Shown here in pieces: positions 12,170 through 26,682 of a stretch of 64,000 nt of DNA. The stretch covers positions 1-64,000 of the forward strand of contig JACGCK010000109.1 in assembly GCA_014925825.1 (NCBI GenBank), written 5' to 3'. Below the pieces are notes generated by a model. That model had not been told where the DNA came from. It worked only from the letters and a program-made list of their open reading frames with translations, and ran no database searches. The position numbers and the translations under genes were made by a program. Numbering within the stretch: the stretch's first letter is position 1; each line of letters begins with the position of its first letter. Origin of the DNA: Pholiota molesta (Eukaryota > Basidiomycota > Agaricomycetes > Agaricales > Strophariaceae).

Positions 12170-12811
12170 ATGTTCGCCCGCGTACACACCCTGTTTTTCT
12201 TTTTCGCGGCTCTCTCTGTCCTTGCTGCTGCCACCACGACCACAGTAACCGTGACGGTGTCTGTATGTTAATACTTTGCGCTATGCTCCTCAGACCTGCT
12301 CATTAATGATTGTTTATTACAAAAATTTAGCCACCGACTGTGACTGCCGGCGCTCCTTCTAATCAATGCAACGTTGGAAGTCTTAATTGTTGCAATTCGT
12401 TGGAGAGGGTGGGTTGTTTTTACTTGAAAACGGTCGCAAGATATATATTAATCAATGCGATTGAGCAGTCTGATGGTAGCCTCGTTGGTAATTTACTAGG
12501 TCTCCTCGGCGTCGTGATTCAAGGCGTCGAAGCCCTCATGTAAGTGACACTCAAATCTTCGAGTCAGATTAATTTAATTCATCCTTCCGACTCCCCAATG
12601 GATAGCGGGATCGACTGTAGCCCCATCGATATCTTGGGCATAGGCCAAAATAGCTGCAATGAGCAGCCTGTTTGCTGCGAGAACGACACCTTTGTGAGTT
12701 TGTGATTTGATTTGATTCTTGGATGAGAGGGCTGATTGTTGCGTAATTGATTTCTTATTGAAGAATGGGATCATTGCAATTGGATGTGTGCCCATTAACA
12801 TCAATCTCTGA
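12170..12811 (+). CDS. Class I hydrophobin 1
   Basis: Five exons (12170-12262, 12331-12408, 12469-12539, 12606-12693, 12764-12811) encode 125 residues. An N-terminal signal peptide (MFARVHTLFFFFAALSVLAAA) targets secretion. The eight cysteines follow the class I pattern: QCN, NCC, IDC, SCN, VCC and a last GC, with the hydrophobic LLGLLGVV loop between Cys3 and Cys4. Hydrophobins are secreted, self-assemble at air-water interfaces and coat aerial hyphae and fruit bodies with an amphipathic film. The protein ends PININL. It lies about 1.3 kb downstream of the dead copy at 10430 and shares its intron positions, so both came from tandem duplication. Confidence 0.95.
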
Positions 12812-13910
12812 GCGTATTAGTTCGTGCAATTTGAAGTCAATGGTGTCAATGCAATTGGGGTAAGAAAAAATTCAAGAGATAGATTATCACGTACTTATGG
12901 AAATGTAGAGCTGCGGAGAGTTTGGAGTTTGAAGCCACGTTATTTGTTAAGCGCTCGAGCTGATGATGGGAGGTTAGGTTGAAATGAATTCCAAAGCAAT
13001 CGTTTTCTGGTCGGCAAACAGGTCCAATGTTTTCTGAAGACTCTGGAGGTTTACTGGCAAAGTTTGAACCATTCCATCATGTCGATTTAAAACACAAAAC
13101 AACTACTTAGCTTTGCTGCAGGACAAAACGAAATCGAATTCAGTTGGGAAGCGAGAATGGTCGGTGAGCCTTGGATCGACGTAAACAAACGTGGTGTCCT
13201 GTGGTCAGTTTGACGACATGCATGATTGACCTGAACACGCGTTTTGCACGAGGCACAATTTAACAGGCTCCTCTTCGACACGGGCAAGATGATGTGGAGT
13301 TTTGCTGCAATTCTTGTCATTTTTCAACTGGCGCAAGTATCCTAGAATATTTGCATCTAAAGGTGACAAGAGCAGCAGAGAAGCGGTATGATTTCATCAG
13401 GCCGCGATTTATGAATCGGAGAAAGACCGTAAAATCGCCCCTGAGACGGAGTTTGGTTCGTGTACGGAGGACACAAGAGTGTCAAACTTTGCAGGTTTCG
13501 CTCGTAAATTTGCCTCATTCATGTCGCCGGTATGCTTTTGAGATACAATCCACACCTGGGAGATGATAGAAGCTGATAAGATCAGAGCATGTCTGACGGC
13601 CCCTGACCCGTACTGGAGCGCACGCGCCACCCGGGGTCTTAATCTGACTTTGAAATTTTGGATTCACCCTTTGCCCCCGAAAGTTGTTGCCATTTTCTTG
13701 TCTTCGTGTTCAATCCACCTCTGAACGACAATACCCCTTCTCCTTCCCATCCCCCTATTTCTTAATGTGAGTCTTCGTTCTTCATCGTATCCACCCTTCC
13801 TGTCGAGCTGTGTGTCGCGTCGGGCGGGACTATGCGCAATGACCCCTCGGCGTCGCGTTGTTTGTCGTACCACTTTCGCGCCACATGTTGCTGACTTTTC
13901 GTCTTTCAGC
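12812..13910. other. Intergenic and 5' region of the beta-tubulin gene
   Basis: The last 250 bases are pyrimidine-rich, as is usual in front of strongly expressed fungal genes. A GTGAGT at 13766 and a TTTCAG ending at 13909, one base before the ATG, could bound an intron in the 5' untranslated region; this is inference. No gene was recognised in the rest. Confidence 0.4.
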
Positions 13911-15821
<1,911 letters not shown>

Positions 15822-17239
15822 TAAATTTTTTTATTATTGTTTCTTTGGTTTCTTTCACGCAACTTCCCTAATTCCTTTTGATGCACACCTCACTCGTTAC
15901 CTCGCCGTTCTGGCGGCATTCATACCATTACTCTCTGCCCCATGACCTTACCCTATCAGCACGTCTTTGATGAATATCCTGTGTTTTCTTTACGTTCCTA
16001 TTTTTTTGTGGATACTAAAATGCAATGGCTTTATATAAGTCTTGATCGTTCTGGGAATACCCACTACATTTGATGTCTAACAGGTGAACCGGTGATATTG
16101 AACGAATATTTTGGCAGGCCTGTGATGAACTACAGTGTCACTTGTTCTGATTAACTCGACGCGTAGGAATTAAGGCGACGAATATAAGTGAGCACTTTTT
16201 GCTGCCGTATTTTACGTTTTAATGTATCTCACAGTGTCATGTAATTCTCAATCATAGCAGGTGCTACATCCATCCAATGACACTCAACCGCGTCTTGGTA
16301 AGGGGGCGTACTTCACTCTAGTCGACCATGTGTAATGACGAACTTTATGTAGAGCATCATAAGCAAGTCCGTCTTGCTCAATGGTCTTTGTCTGGATAAC
16401 CTCGGAACAACGATGCTGTCCATGTTAACGCCTGTGCGAATATTTTGTTTTGTGGAGTGGGAGAGAGCGTCTACACACTGAAAGCACAGCCGATAGAACT
16501 CATATCACCCTGCTATCACCGTGAAGCAAGGTGCTGCAGTCACGAACAGTTGATCGGCAAATTTGTTGAGCGTTCGTTCTTCGTAGATGGCAGGCTAGGC
16601 CCAAGTGTGTAGGTCATTTACCTATTTTGATCATTGGCGATGCACGTTTTGCGTTAGACTGCTTTCAAGGAAGATGTCTTTTTTTCACGATGCTGATCCT
16701 ACACTCGTTCTCTCTCAAGGAATGTCAATCGCGATGTCAAGAAACATCTGTCGGCGAGGGTTTTCTTGTTCCTATTCACACGAAGGGCCGAACAATATTA
16801 AAACTACGCTTGTCCAGGCTCAGTTATTTGTGGCCTCGGAAATGGGGTGAATAATTGGCTCAGCAGGTTAGATTTGGGATCTCGGAAAGCTGCGATGCAG
16901 TAAAGCGTTATTTAAGCCATGTGGGGTTCATCCGGCTCCGTGTGTTCGTTGGTCTATTTTTCACTGCAATAAGTTGGAAATGAGTATTTTACGACATTCT
17001 ACGAGACAGGCCATTCAGTTGCATGCTCGATGCTTCGGCATTGCACTGTGTCTCCCTCAAGGGCGATATTCCATTCAGGTATATTTTTTCATCTACCATT
17101 TTGATTGATGCAGAAGAAGCCAATGTCCAAAGCTCAGAAAACAAAGAAGAGGATGGTATAAAAGCCGCTGCGATGTAGCGAATATCTTTAGGCGAACTAG
17201 TAGTCTTGGACGTCCAACTTTTCAATCTACATCTCCACC
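15822..17239. other. Intergenic, no gene recognised
   Basis: About 1.4 kb between beta-tubulin and hydrophobin 2. Short frames at 16600-16850 have no recognisable feature. The right end is the promoter of hydrophobin 2. Confidence 0.45.
17157..17163 (+). promoter_or_regulatory. TATA box of hydrophobin gene 2
   Basis: TATAAAA lies 77-83 bases upstream of the ATG at 17240, embedded in GGTATAAAAGCC. It is a good match in a plausible place; role inferred. Confidence 0.55.
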
Positions 17240-18070
17240 ATGTTCGCTCGTCTCTCCTCCGCCGTTGTCTACGTCTTTTTGACGACCACTATCCTTGCCG
17301 CCGCCATCCCGAACAACCCGCCGCCGTCGTACGTTGTGTGCACCATTAACTACTGCTGCAATTTTTTTAATTTCACTGACGAGCGTTTTGTTTGGTATTC
17401 AATGTAGGTCGACCACTAAGACCATCACTGCGACTACGGTTTCGGTTTCGACTTCGACCGTCACTGTTACCGCCACCACTACTGGTACAGTTACGCAGCC
17501 GATCACCACCACTGTCGTCGTTACTCCTGTATGTCGTCTGTTGAATTTTTGTTGCTTGTATTTCGCTGAATAATATTGTCTGATAGCCCCCGGCTACCAC
17601 CACCGTTGCCACTGGCCCATCCAACCAGTGCAACACTGGCAGCCTCCAGTGCTGTAACTCTGCCCAATCTGTAAGTTCCATATTCCATGAGTCAAATTAG
17701 TATTTGTTGATATTGATAACAAATAGGCCACCTCCAGCACTGCCAGCCTTCTTCTCGGCCTCCTTGGCGTCGTCCTTGGTAGCGTTACCGGGCTCGTGTA
17801 AGAATTCATGATCTCAGATGGACCTGGTTTGCAAAGGCTTACGATCTGCATCGATTTTATACAGTGGTATTACCTGCTCGCCTATCACTGGCGTCGGAAT
17901 CAGTGGCACGTCTTGTAGCGAACAGCCCGTCTGCTGCACGAACAACACCTTCGTCAGTTTCCTTCTTCTATCGCTCTTCCAGGATATGCTGTGTAGCTTA
18001 CACCTATGTTTTTTTCCCCCAGAATGGTATCATTGCTCTTGGATGCACGCCCATCAACCTCAACCTCTAA
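17240..18070 (+). CDS. Class I hydrophobin 2, with Thr-rich extension
   Basis: Six exons (17240-17328, 17408-17528, 17587-17670, 17727-17797, 17865-17952, 18023-18070) encode 166 residues. A signal peptide ([20 protein letters not shown]) is followed by a Thr/Val-rich segment of roughly 60 residues carried mostly on exon 2, which hydrophobin 1 has only in short form. The eight-cysteine core is complete: QCN, QCC, ITC, SCS, VCC, GC. The protein ends PINLNL, nearly the same as hydrophobin 1 (PININL), and exons 3-6 match its exons 2-5 in phase. The added exon could present O-glycosylated threonines at the film surface; that is inference from composition. Confidence 0.95.
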
Positions 18071-18658
18071 ATTCGAAGTGTTGTCTTATCGCAAACGCAC
18101 CAGGCAGTTTGGTGTATACTTGGGGTGCATGCGTCTTTTCTCGAATTGGGCTTATTTCTCTCTCTCTCTTGTGATTTAAATTTTTAAGAACGATTGGGAC
18201 TCTGTAACGGCTTTTGGTATCTAGTGGTGGAAAAAAAAATTGTGTACGATGCTTGACATTGGCGGTTCTTGAGAAAAAAAGATCTCATTTGCTTGGTTAC
18301 AGCAGAATTTCGACATCGATTCTATGCTTTGATCATTTTAGGGAGGTGATGTTTCTTGGCCTCAGCCGAGCGGTACATACATGCTATATCTGGGTATCAT
18401 TGGTTTGTTTGTCTTTATGGATCCGCAAACAATTCGCCCCTAAATCCAAGTCATTCCAAACGTATGTTGAACCCTTAGTCGACAACTCGACATCCAGCAA
18501 ATGTATTTGACCTCCGACTGGCCCAGAAAAATGTCCTTATGCGTCCAACGACGTCATAGGTGAGCTCGTACGTCATTGTCCGGTGCCTTGGGGAGAAAAC
18601 ATATAAGAAGACTGCCTACAGCGCTCTGTTTGTAAAGTCGATTGACGACACGTAAAAA
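18071..18658. other. Intergenic, no gene recognised
   Basis: About 590 bases including the 3' region of hydrophobin 2, with a short CT repeat near 18160. An ACATATAAGAAG sequence about 55 bases before the ATG at 18659 may be the TATA element of the next gene. Confidence 0.4.
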
Positions 18659-18940
18659 ATGGGGTGTATATTTTCTTGTATAGCCCGTGAGTTGAATTCG
18701 ATTCAAGTAAACGTGTACTGATTGCCCATTTGTAATCTAGAGATATTTCAGTGTATAGGCGACGCAATCATGTGCATAATATCATCTATAGCTGGTTGCA
18801 TAGAATGTATCATTGGCAGTAAGTCGAGGTGTTTATTTCTGCAGAATTTTAGTAGATTAATGATGAGAACACGTTTGATAGGCATCGCAGGTTTCCTCGC
18901 CACCATTCTGGATTGCCTAACATGTGGATGTTTCCGGTAA
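18659..18940 (+). CDS. 51-residue Cys/Ile-rich micro-protein
   Basis: Three small exons (18659-18686, 18741-18818, 18891-18940) join in phase to 51 residues starting MGCIFSCIA and ending LTCGCFR. The protein is made almost only of Ile, Cys, Ala, Gly and small residues, enough for one or two short membrane segments, and carries nine cysteines. An N-terminal Met-Gly-Cys is the arrangement of N-myristoylated and palmitoylated proteins; that is a prediction. I recall agaricomycete proteins of the MGCI..I.A type with similar composition, but no function is known. All three introns sites use GT..AG with good donors (GTGAGT, GTAAGT). It is too small for most gene finders. Confidence 0.66.
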
Positions 18941-19492
18941 GATGATTAGAACCAATGCAGATACATTTTCAAGTTCCTGACAGTCTTTACAGAGCAAGAG
19001 GATGAACAGGGCTCCAGGACTGTTGTGTTCTGGAGCCAAATTAATTCCACGTTTTTTCAAGGACGATATTATTATTATGTACATAAGTCACTATCTAATC
19101 GTATGCAGAATCTCTTGACTCGTTCCCCTTCTCAATTCGTGCTATTGATTATTGATCATGATCGCTTCTATGATCAGCCTTGCACAAGCCGTCGGAGAAA
19201 GAACATCAGTTGAAGACAGATGACCTCCTGAGTAAAATTATTGGCAGAATATGTACCCTTCATCGTTATCGTGCGGAGACCTTGACCTTGACCAAGGATC
19301 GATGAAGATCACTGCAAGCTCATTGGGCAGATATTTCGAGGCGTGGGGATCAGGAACCCTGGCGATCAAAGCCAAACAGACACAAACAGGAAAATCCGCA
19401 GATCTAATCTTGGTTTTTTTGCTCTGCTCCTCTTCCTCCCACTCGACTTCAAAACTTCGGGTGGAGAGGAACACCATCTATCGCCATATACC
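18941..19492. other. Intergenic, 5' region of the pyrimidine gene
   Basis: About 550 bases with no recognisable gene. The last 100 bases are pyrimidine-rich and lead into an ACC-ATG-T context at the next start. Confidence 0.4.
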
Positions 19493-22400
19493 ATGTCCGC
19501 CATAGCACCCACCGCCTCTTCACCAGCCCGCCCCCGCCTCACCCGCGCCATGACCGCCGTCACGGGTGTCCCGGCGTCCCCCGTCACGTCCCCCGCCGTT
19601 CATGAGGACGGCTCAGAAGCAATCGACGGCGTGCTCGAGCTCCACGATGGTACTGCCTTCCGTGGCTTTAGCTTCGGTGCTGAAGGCAAGAGTGTCGCGG
19701 GAGAGTGTGTTTTCCAGACCGGTATATCGCCATCATCCCTGGCTGCAGAAAATTTCTAACGAGCTTTAGGAATGGTCGGCTACACCGAATCACTGACGGA
19801 CCCATCCTACGAGGGCCAGATCCTTGTTCTCACATACCCTCTCATCGGAAACTACGGCGTTCCCGAACGCCCAACAAAAGCGCAACTCGATGCTCTTCCC
19901 AAAGAGTTCGAATCATCGCGCATCCACGTCGCCGCCCTAATCGTTGGCTACTACTCGGAGGACTACAGCCATTTCCTCGCGAAGTCTTCCCTCGGCGCCT
20001 GGCTCAAGGAGAACGGCGTTCCGGCCCTCTTTGGCGTCGATACACGCGCTCTCACTAAAAAAATCAGAGAGAAAGGCTCCATGCTCGGCAAGGTCCTTGC
20101 CCGCTCGCAAAGTGCTCAGCCTAGCCGCCCCCGGCCCTCTGCTCCCCTTACCTCCGTTCCTTCCACCCCCTACCCTTGGCGGGAGGAATATGTCGACATT
20201 CCTTTCAGCGATCCTAATCAACAGAATTTGGTCGCCAAGGTTTCTATCGCGGCTCCTCGCATCTATAAACCCACTGGAACCCCTCGGCTCCATCCCTCCG
20301 GACGAACGCTGCGCGTGGTCGTAGTCGACGTCGGAATGAAGTACAACCAAATTCGCTGCTTTATCGAGAGGGGCGTCGAGCTCAAAGTTGTACCTTGGGA
20401 CTACGATTTCCTGGCGGACTCGGAGCCCTACGACGGTCTTTTTGTTTCGAATGGTCCTGGCGACCCCTCCGTCCTCAGCCTTACCATTTCGCGCCTGAGC
20501 AAGGCGTTGGAGAAGAGCGACCGCCCCATCTTCGGTATCTGTCTTGGGCACCAGCTTTTGGCTTTGGCCGCTGGTGCGACCACCTCCAAAATGAAGTATG
20601 GAAATCGTGGCCACAACATCCCGTGTACCGACGCGCTTTCCGGTCGCTGCTACATCACCAGTCAAAACCATGGTTATGAAGTGAACACCGACACCCTTCC
20701 TGCCGGCTGGAAGGAGCTGTTCAAGAACGCAAACGACGGCAGCAACGAGGGTATCTACTGCGAAGACAAACCATTTTTCTCCGTCCAATTCCACCCCGAA
20801 TCCAACGCCGGACCGCGCGACACCGAGTTCCTCTTCGATGTTTTCCTCCAGCGCGTCGAGGACTGCGCTGTAACTGGCGCTATGGAGCCCATCCTCATGC
20901 CTGGTGGAAAGAAGGCGGACAACGACCAACGCGTACCCCGCGCGAACGTCTCCAAGGTCATCATCCTCGGCTCTGGTGGCCTTTCGATCGGCCAGGCGGG
21001 AGAGTTTGACTACTCTGGCTCGCAGGCCATCAAGGCGCTCAAGGAGGAGGGCATCTACACGATCATGGTCAACCCCAACATCGCGACGATCGCCACGTCC
21101 AAGGGTCTCGCGGACAAAGTGTACTTCCTGCCCGTGACCGTCGAGTTCGTGCGCAAGATCATCAAGTTCGAGAAGCCCGACGGTATATACGTCACCTTCG
21201 GCGGCCAGACCGCGCTGAGTGTCGGTATAGGCCTCAAGGACGAGTTCGAGGCGCTCGGCGTCAAGGTGCTCGGCACCCCGATCCAGACGATCATTACCAC
21301 CGAGGATCGCCAGCTTTTTGCCTCTGCGATGGAGGAGATCGGGGAGAAATGCGCCGAGAGCCATACGGCGACGACGCCTGATGAAGCCGTCGCTGCGGCG
21401 CAGTCCATCGGGTACCCGGTCATCGTCCGAGCGGCGTATGCGCTCGGTGGTCTTGGTTCGGGCTTTGCGCAGAATGAGGCCCAGCTGAGGGCGCTCTGCA
21501 GTAAGGCCTTCGCGACGAGCCCTCAGGTGCTCGTGGAGAAGAGCATGAAGGGCTGGAAGGAGATTGAGTACGAGGTCGTCCGTGATTGCAGGGATAACTG
21601 TATTACAGTCTGTAACATGGAGGTCAGTCATCATTTTATTTTAGTTCTGTGATTAAACTAACGATGTTGCAGAACTTCGATCCTCTCGGTATTCACACCG
21701 GTGATTCCATCGTCGTTGCGCCCTCGCAAACGCTCTCGGATTCGGACTACAACATGCTCCGTACGACCGCCATCAACGTCATTCGTCATCTCGGTGTCGT
21801 TGGAGAGTGCAACATCCAGTATGCACTAAACCCCACCTCGCAGGAGTATTGCATCATCGAGGTATGCCTTCTACTTTTTACCGTTGCCTCTCAAATGATG
21901 TACTCATTTTATACCCCCAAAGGTCAATGCCCGTCTCTCTCGTTCCTCAGCCCTGGCCTCAAAGGCCACTGGTTACCCGCTCGCCTTCATCGCCGCCAAG
22001 CTCGGCCTGGGCATCCCGCTCAACGAGATCAAGAACTCCGTCACCAAGGTCACTTCGGCCTGCTTCGAGCCTAGTTTGGACTACGTCGTCGTCAAGATCC
22101 CGCGCTGGGATCTGAAGAAGTTCAGCAGGGTCAGCAGGCTGTTGAGTTCGAGCATGAAGAGTGTGGGTGAGGTTATGAGTATCGGACGCACATTCGAGGA
22201 GACGATTCAGAAGGCGATCAGGGCTATTGATGACCAGTTCAGTGGATTTGCGAAGGTAATTTTTCTCTTTTTTTGGACGATGTATTGGGTTTTTCTAATC
22301 AGCTATTTTGATCTAGAATGACTTTGTCGAGAACATCGACGAAGAGCTCGTCAACCCCACTGACAAGCGCCTCTTTGCTATCTCGACGGCGTTCCATCGC

Positions 22401-25400
22401 GGCTACAGCGTCGACAAGGTCTGGCAGATGACCAACATCGACAAGTGGTTCCTCAACAAGCTGCACAACATCTTCAGGCTTGAAAAGACCATCTCGTGAG
22501 TTCCTTTCGTCCTATTCCATATCCTGGAGCAGAATTATATATCTAATTTTCTTCATAGTGCGTTGAACATCTCTACCCTACCCACGAACCTCCTCCGCCA
22601 AGCTAAGCAATCCGGGTTCTCTGACCGTCAAATCGCAAGCTGCATCTCTTCGAACGAGCTCGCCGTGCGCCGCGTCCGCCTCGAGGCCGGCATCTCACCC
22701 TTCGTCAAGCAGATCGACACCGTCGCTGCAGAATTCCCCGCCTTCACCAACTACCTCTACACCACTTACAATGCCATCGAACACGATGTGACCTTCACCG
22801 AACGCGGTGTCATGGTCCTTGGTTCTGGTGTATACCGTATCGGCTCGTCGGTCGAGTTCGATTGGTGCGCTGTGCGCGCCATCAGGACGCTCCGGGATCA
22901 GGGTCTGCCGACTGTCATGGTCAACTACAACCCCGAGACGGTCAGCACGGATTACGACGAGGCGGATCGGCTCTACTTTGAGAATATTAGCGTTGAGACG
23001 ATCCTGGACATCTACGACGCGGAGAGCTCCCGCGGTGTCATTCTTTCCATGGGCGGCCAGACGCCCAACAACATCGCGCTTCCGCTCTACCGCCAGAACG
23101 TCAAGATCTACGGAACCTCGCCGGAGATGATCGACATGGCGGAGAACAGGTACAAGTTCTCTCGGCTTTTGGACGAGATCGATGTCGACCAGCCGCTGTG
23201 GAAGGAGCTCTCGAGCTTTGATGCCGCGGCCGAGTTCTGCGACAAGGTCGGGTACCCTGTCCTTGTTCGCCCTTCGTATGTCCTTTCTGGAGCGGCGATG
23301 AACGTCGTGTCGACGAGCGATGACCTGGCGAACTATCTCACGCAGGCCGCTGAGGTTTCGAGGGACCACCCTGTCGTCATCTCGAAGTACATCGAGCAGG
23401 CGAAGGAGATCGAGATGGACGCCGTGGCCAAGGACGGAAAATTGGTCATGCATTACATTTCGGAGCATGTCGAGAACGCCGGTGTGCACTCGGGCGATGC
23501 AACCCTCATCCATCCGCCCCAGGATCTCGACCCGCAGACGGTGAAGCAGATCGAGGAGGCGACGGCCAAGATCGGCAACGCGCTGAACGTCACGGGCCCC
23601 TTCAACATCCAGTTCATCGCGAAGAACAACGAGATCAAGGTCATCGAGTGCAACCTGCGCGCCGCGCGCTCGTTCCCGTTCGTGTCGAAGGTGACGGGCG
23701 TGGACGCGATCGAGATGGCGACCAAGGTGATGCTCGACATCCCGGTCGAGCCGTACCCCGACCTCGGCCTTCCGGCGAACTACGTCGGCGTCAAGGTGCC
23801 GCAGTTCAGCTTCAGCCGTCTGTCTGGCGCGGACCCGGTGCTCGGTGTGGAGATGGCGTCGACGGGAGAGGTGGCGTGCTTTGGCGCGGACAAGTACGAG
23901 GCGTACCTCAAGGCGCTTATTTCGACGGGTATTGTTCCGCCCAAGAAGAATATTCTGTTCTCGGTTGGAAGTTATCGGGAGAAACTGGAGATTTTGTCGT
24001 CGGTGCAGAAGCTGAGTGCGGCAGGATATAACATCTTTGCCACGTCGGGAACTGCAGACTTCTTGACGGAGCATAATGTTCCTTGCAAGGTACGCACTTT
24101 ATCCTAATTTATATCTCAAGTTCCGTTGCTGAACATATTTTTTCGCTATAGTATCTCGAGGCTCTCGGAGAGGGCGAAAGCGACAAGCAGAAGTCGGAAT
24201 ATTCGTTGACGCAGCATCTTGCCAACAACCTCATCGATATGTACATCAACTTGCCGTCGAAGAACCACTACCGCCGACCTGCCAGCTACACCTCCAAGGG
24301 GTACCACACCCGCCGCATGGCTGTCGACTTCGCCATTCCGTTGATCACCAACGTCAAGAATGCCAAGATGCTCGCTGAGGCCCTCATCCGAAAGCTTCCG
24401 CTCGAGGTCTCGAGCCTCGACTCGAAGAGCTCGCACCAAACGCACACCTTCCCTGGCCTTGTCAACATCACCGCCTTTGTGCCCGGCCTCGCGGTTGCTG
24501 GCAACAAGGATTTCGTTGCCACCACGGAGGCTTCGGTAAGCGCTGGATTTACGACTGCGCTTGCCCTGCCCATCGGCGAGAAAATCAGCATCGTCGATCG
24601 GCCAACCCTCGAGCAAGCGCGCGCCAATCTGAGTGGAGCTGCAAGCTGCAACTACGCGTTCAGTATCACTGCCACTTCTGGGAATGTGGGCACTTTTGAT
24701 GAGGAGCTCCTCGCAGAAGTGAAGTCGCTCTTTGTTCCTGCCGCGACACCGTTATCCATCGTTGCATCGCACTTCTCCTCGTGGCCCGCAGACAAGGTTA
24801 TCGTCACCGATGCGAAAGGCTCCGAGTTGGCTTCCATCCTCCTGCTGGCCAGCTTGCACAACCGCAGTGTCCATATCACCGATGTTCGCAGTATCGACGA
24901 TATCCTCATCATCTCCTTGAGCAAGGCCAAGCAGCTCAGGGTTACTTGTGATGTTTCGGTTTTCTCCCTCTTCTTTACCGCCGAAGAGTTCCCCGACGTC
25001 GATATCCTTCCTACATCTGCCGCTCAGAAAATTCTGTGGCAGAAGCTGGACGTCATCGATGCGTTCTCGGTTGGCTCTGTTCCTTACCAGCTGGCCTCCG
25101 CTCTCAAAAAGGATGCTTCGCCTTGGTCTGGCGTCCAGGAGACTCTTCCTCTTTTGCTTACCGCCGTTACCGAGGGTCGCTTGACGTTAGAAGACGTTCG
25201 CATTCGCCTGCACGACAACCCAGTCAAGATATTCGGCATCGCCGATCAATTCCAGACCAGCGTCGAAGTTGTCATCGGCAGGAGAGCCCGCTTCTCTGGC
25301 CATGCCAACTCTTGGTCTCCTGTCCAACAGGTTTCTGGCGCCGTTCACCGAGTTGTCGTTCATGGGCAAACCGTTTTCCTGGACGGTTCTTTGTTCTCCA

Positions 25401-26682
25401 CCCACGGAGGCCGCGATATCTCTGGCACTCTCGCCATTCACCCCACCAGTGTATCTGCCCCCGCCCTCAAAGAACCCGAAGTCTCGGGACAAGTCAACGC
25501 TTTCCCTCTGGCCAATGCCGTCCTTGCTCAACAAGCCTTCCAGCAGCAGCAGGGTCCTCCTTCCCAGGTTCTCTCGCAGATTCAGCTCCATCCTGCATTC
25601 CACCGTCGCCACATCCTCTCCGTCAAGCAATTCAGCCAGCGCGATATGTACGACCTCTTCTCTATCGCGAACGAAATGCGCGTGCAGGTTGAGCGGAATG
25701 GCAGCCTGGATATCTTGAAGGGCAAGGTGCTCTGCACCGTGTTCTACGAGCCTTCTACTCGTACGAGCTCTTCATTCGATGCTGCCATGAAGCGTTGTGG
25801 AGGCCAGGTTGTACAAGTTACCGCCGATACTTCTTCGGTTTTGAAGGGTGAAACTTTGCCTGATACGATTCGTACACTGGCCTGCTATGGCGATGCCATT
25901 GTTATCAGGCATCCAGACGTTGGCAGCGCTCAGGAAGCTGCTAAGTACTCGGCTGTCCCAGTTATCAACGCCGGTGATGGTATTGGCGAACACCCTACTC
26001 AGGTATGTGGCAAGTCCTCTGTTTCTATAAAATTGCCAGGCTAATGAAATTTCCAGGCGCTTTTGGATATCTACACCATCCGTTCGGAATTGGGTACCGT
26101 GAATGGACGCACCGTCACATTGCTCGGTGATTTGAAGAATGGAAGGACCGTCCACAGCCTCGTCACCCTCCTTTGCCTCTACTCGGTCCGCCTCAACTTC
26201 GTCTCTCCTGCTGCTCTTGCTATGCCCTCCAGCGTTGTCGCGGCTGCGCGCAGTGCTGGTGTCCCTGTTACCATCTGCGAATCTCTCGACGAAGTGCTCG
26301 CCGATACCGATGTTCTCTACGTCACTAGGGTTCAAAAGGAGAGGTTCGTCAATGAGAAGGAATGGCTGCAAGTCAAGGACGCGTATCGCGTCGACCATGC
26401 TGTTCTCTCGCGGGCGAAGGAGGACATGATTGTTATGCATCCTCTCCCCAGAGTCAATGGTGAGCTAATCATTTTTCATTTCCCTCTTTTCAGTATCTGA
26501 TCTTGTCCTCGCTTTGCAGAAATCGATCCTGAAGTTGATTATGACTCTCGCCGTGCTGTCTACTTCCGTCAAATGCGCTACGGTCTTTTCGTGAGTATAC
26601 TCAATTGCCTACTTCATGCAATTTGAATCTGACTCTTTTTTTCTAGATCCGTATGGCTATCCTCGCCAGTGTTATGGCTTAA
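19493..26682 (+). CDS. URA2: CAD-type carbamoyl-phosphate synthase / aspartate transcarbamylase
   Basis: Ten exons (19493-19721, 19770-21622, 21673-21861, 21923-22255, 22317-22495, 22559-24089, 24152-26002, 26057-26459, 26520-26590, 26647-26682) encode 2224 residues, close to yeast Ura2. It catalyses the first two steps of pyrimidine synthesis: glutamine-dependent carbamoyl phosphate, then carbamoyl aspartate. Order: glutaminase (GICLGHQ with the Cys, FHPES), the two ATP-grasp halves of the synthase, an MGS-like allosteric domain around residue 1400, a dihydroorotase-like domain, and aspartate transcarbamylase ([25 protein letters not shown]). In the dihydroorotase-like part the usual PGLIDVHVH metal site reads PGLVNITAF, so it has no zinc-binding His pair and should be inactive. 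A separate dihydroorotase is therefore expected elsewhere. Start chosen at MSAIAPT. Confidence 0.97.

Noticed and set aside
19937..24074. Long open frames on the minus strand (565 and 459 codons) opposite the pyrimidine gene
   Set aside because: They are mirror images of a GC-rich coding strand; composition is Arg/Leu/Asp repeats without family motifs, while the plus strand encodes a full CAD-type protein.
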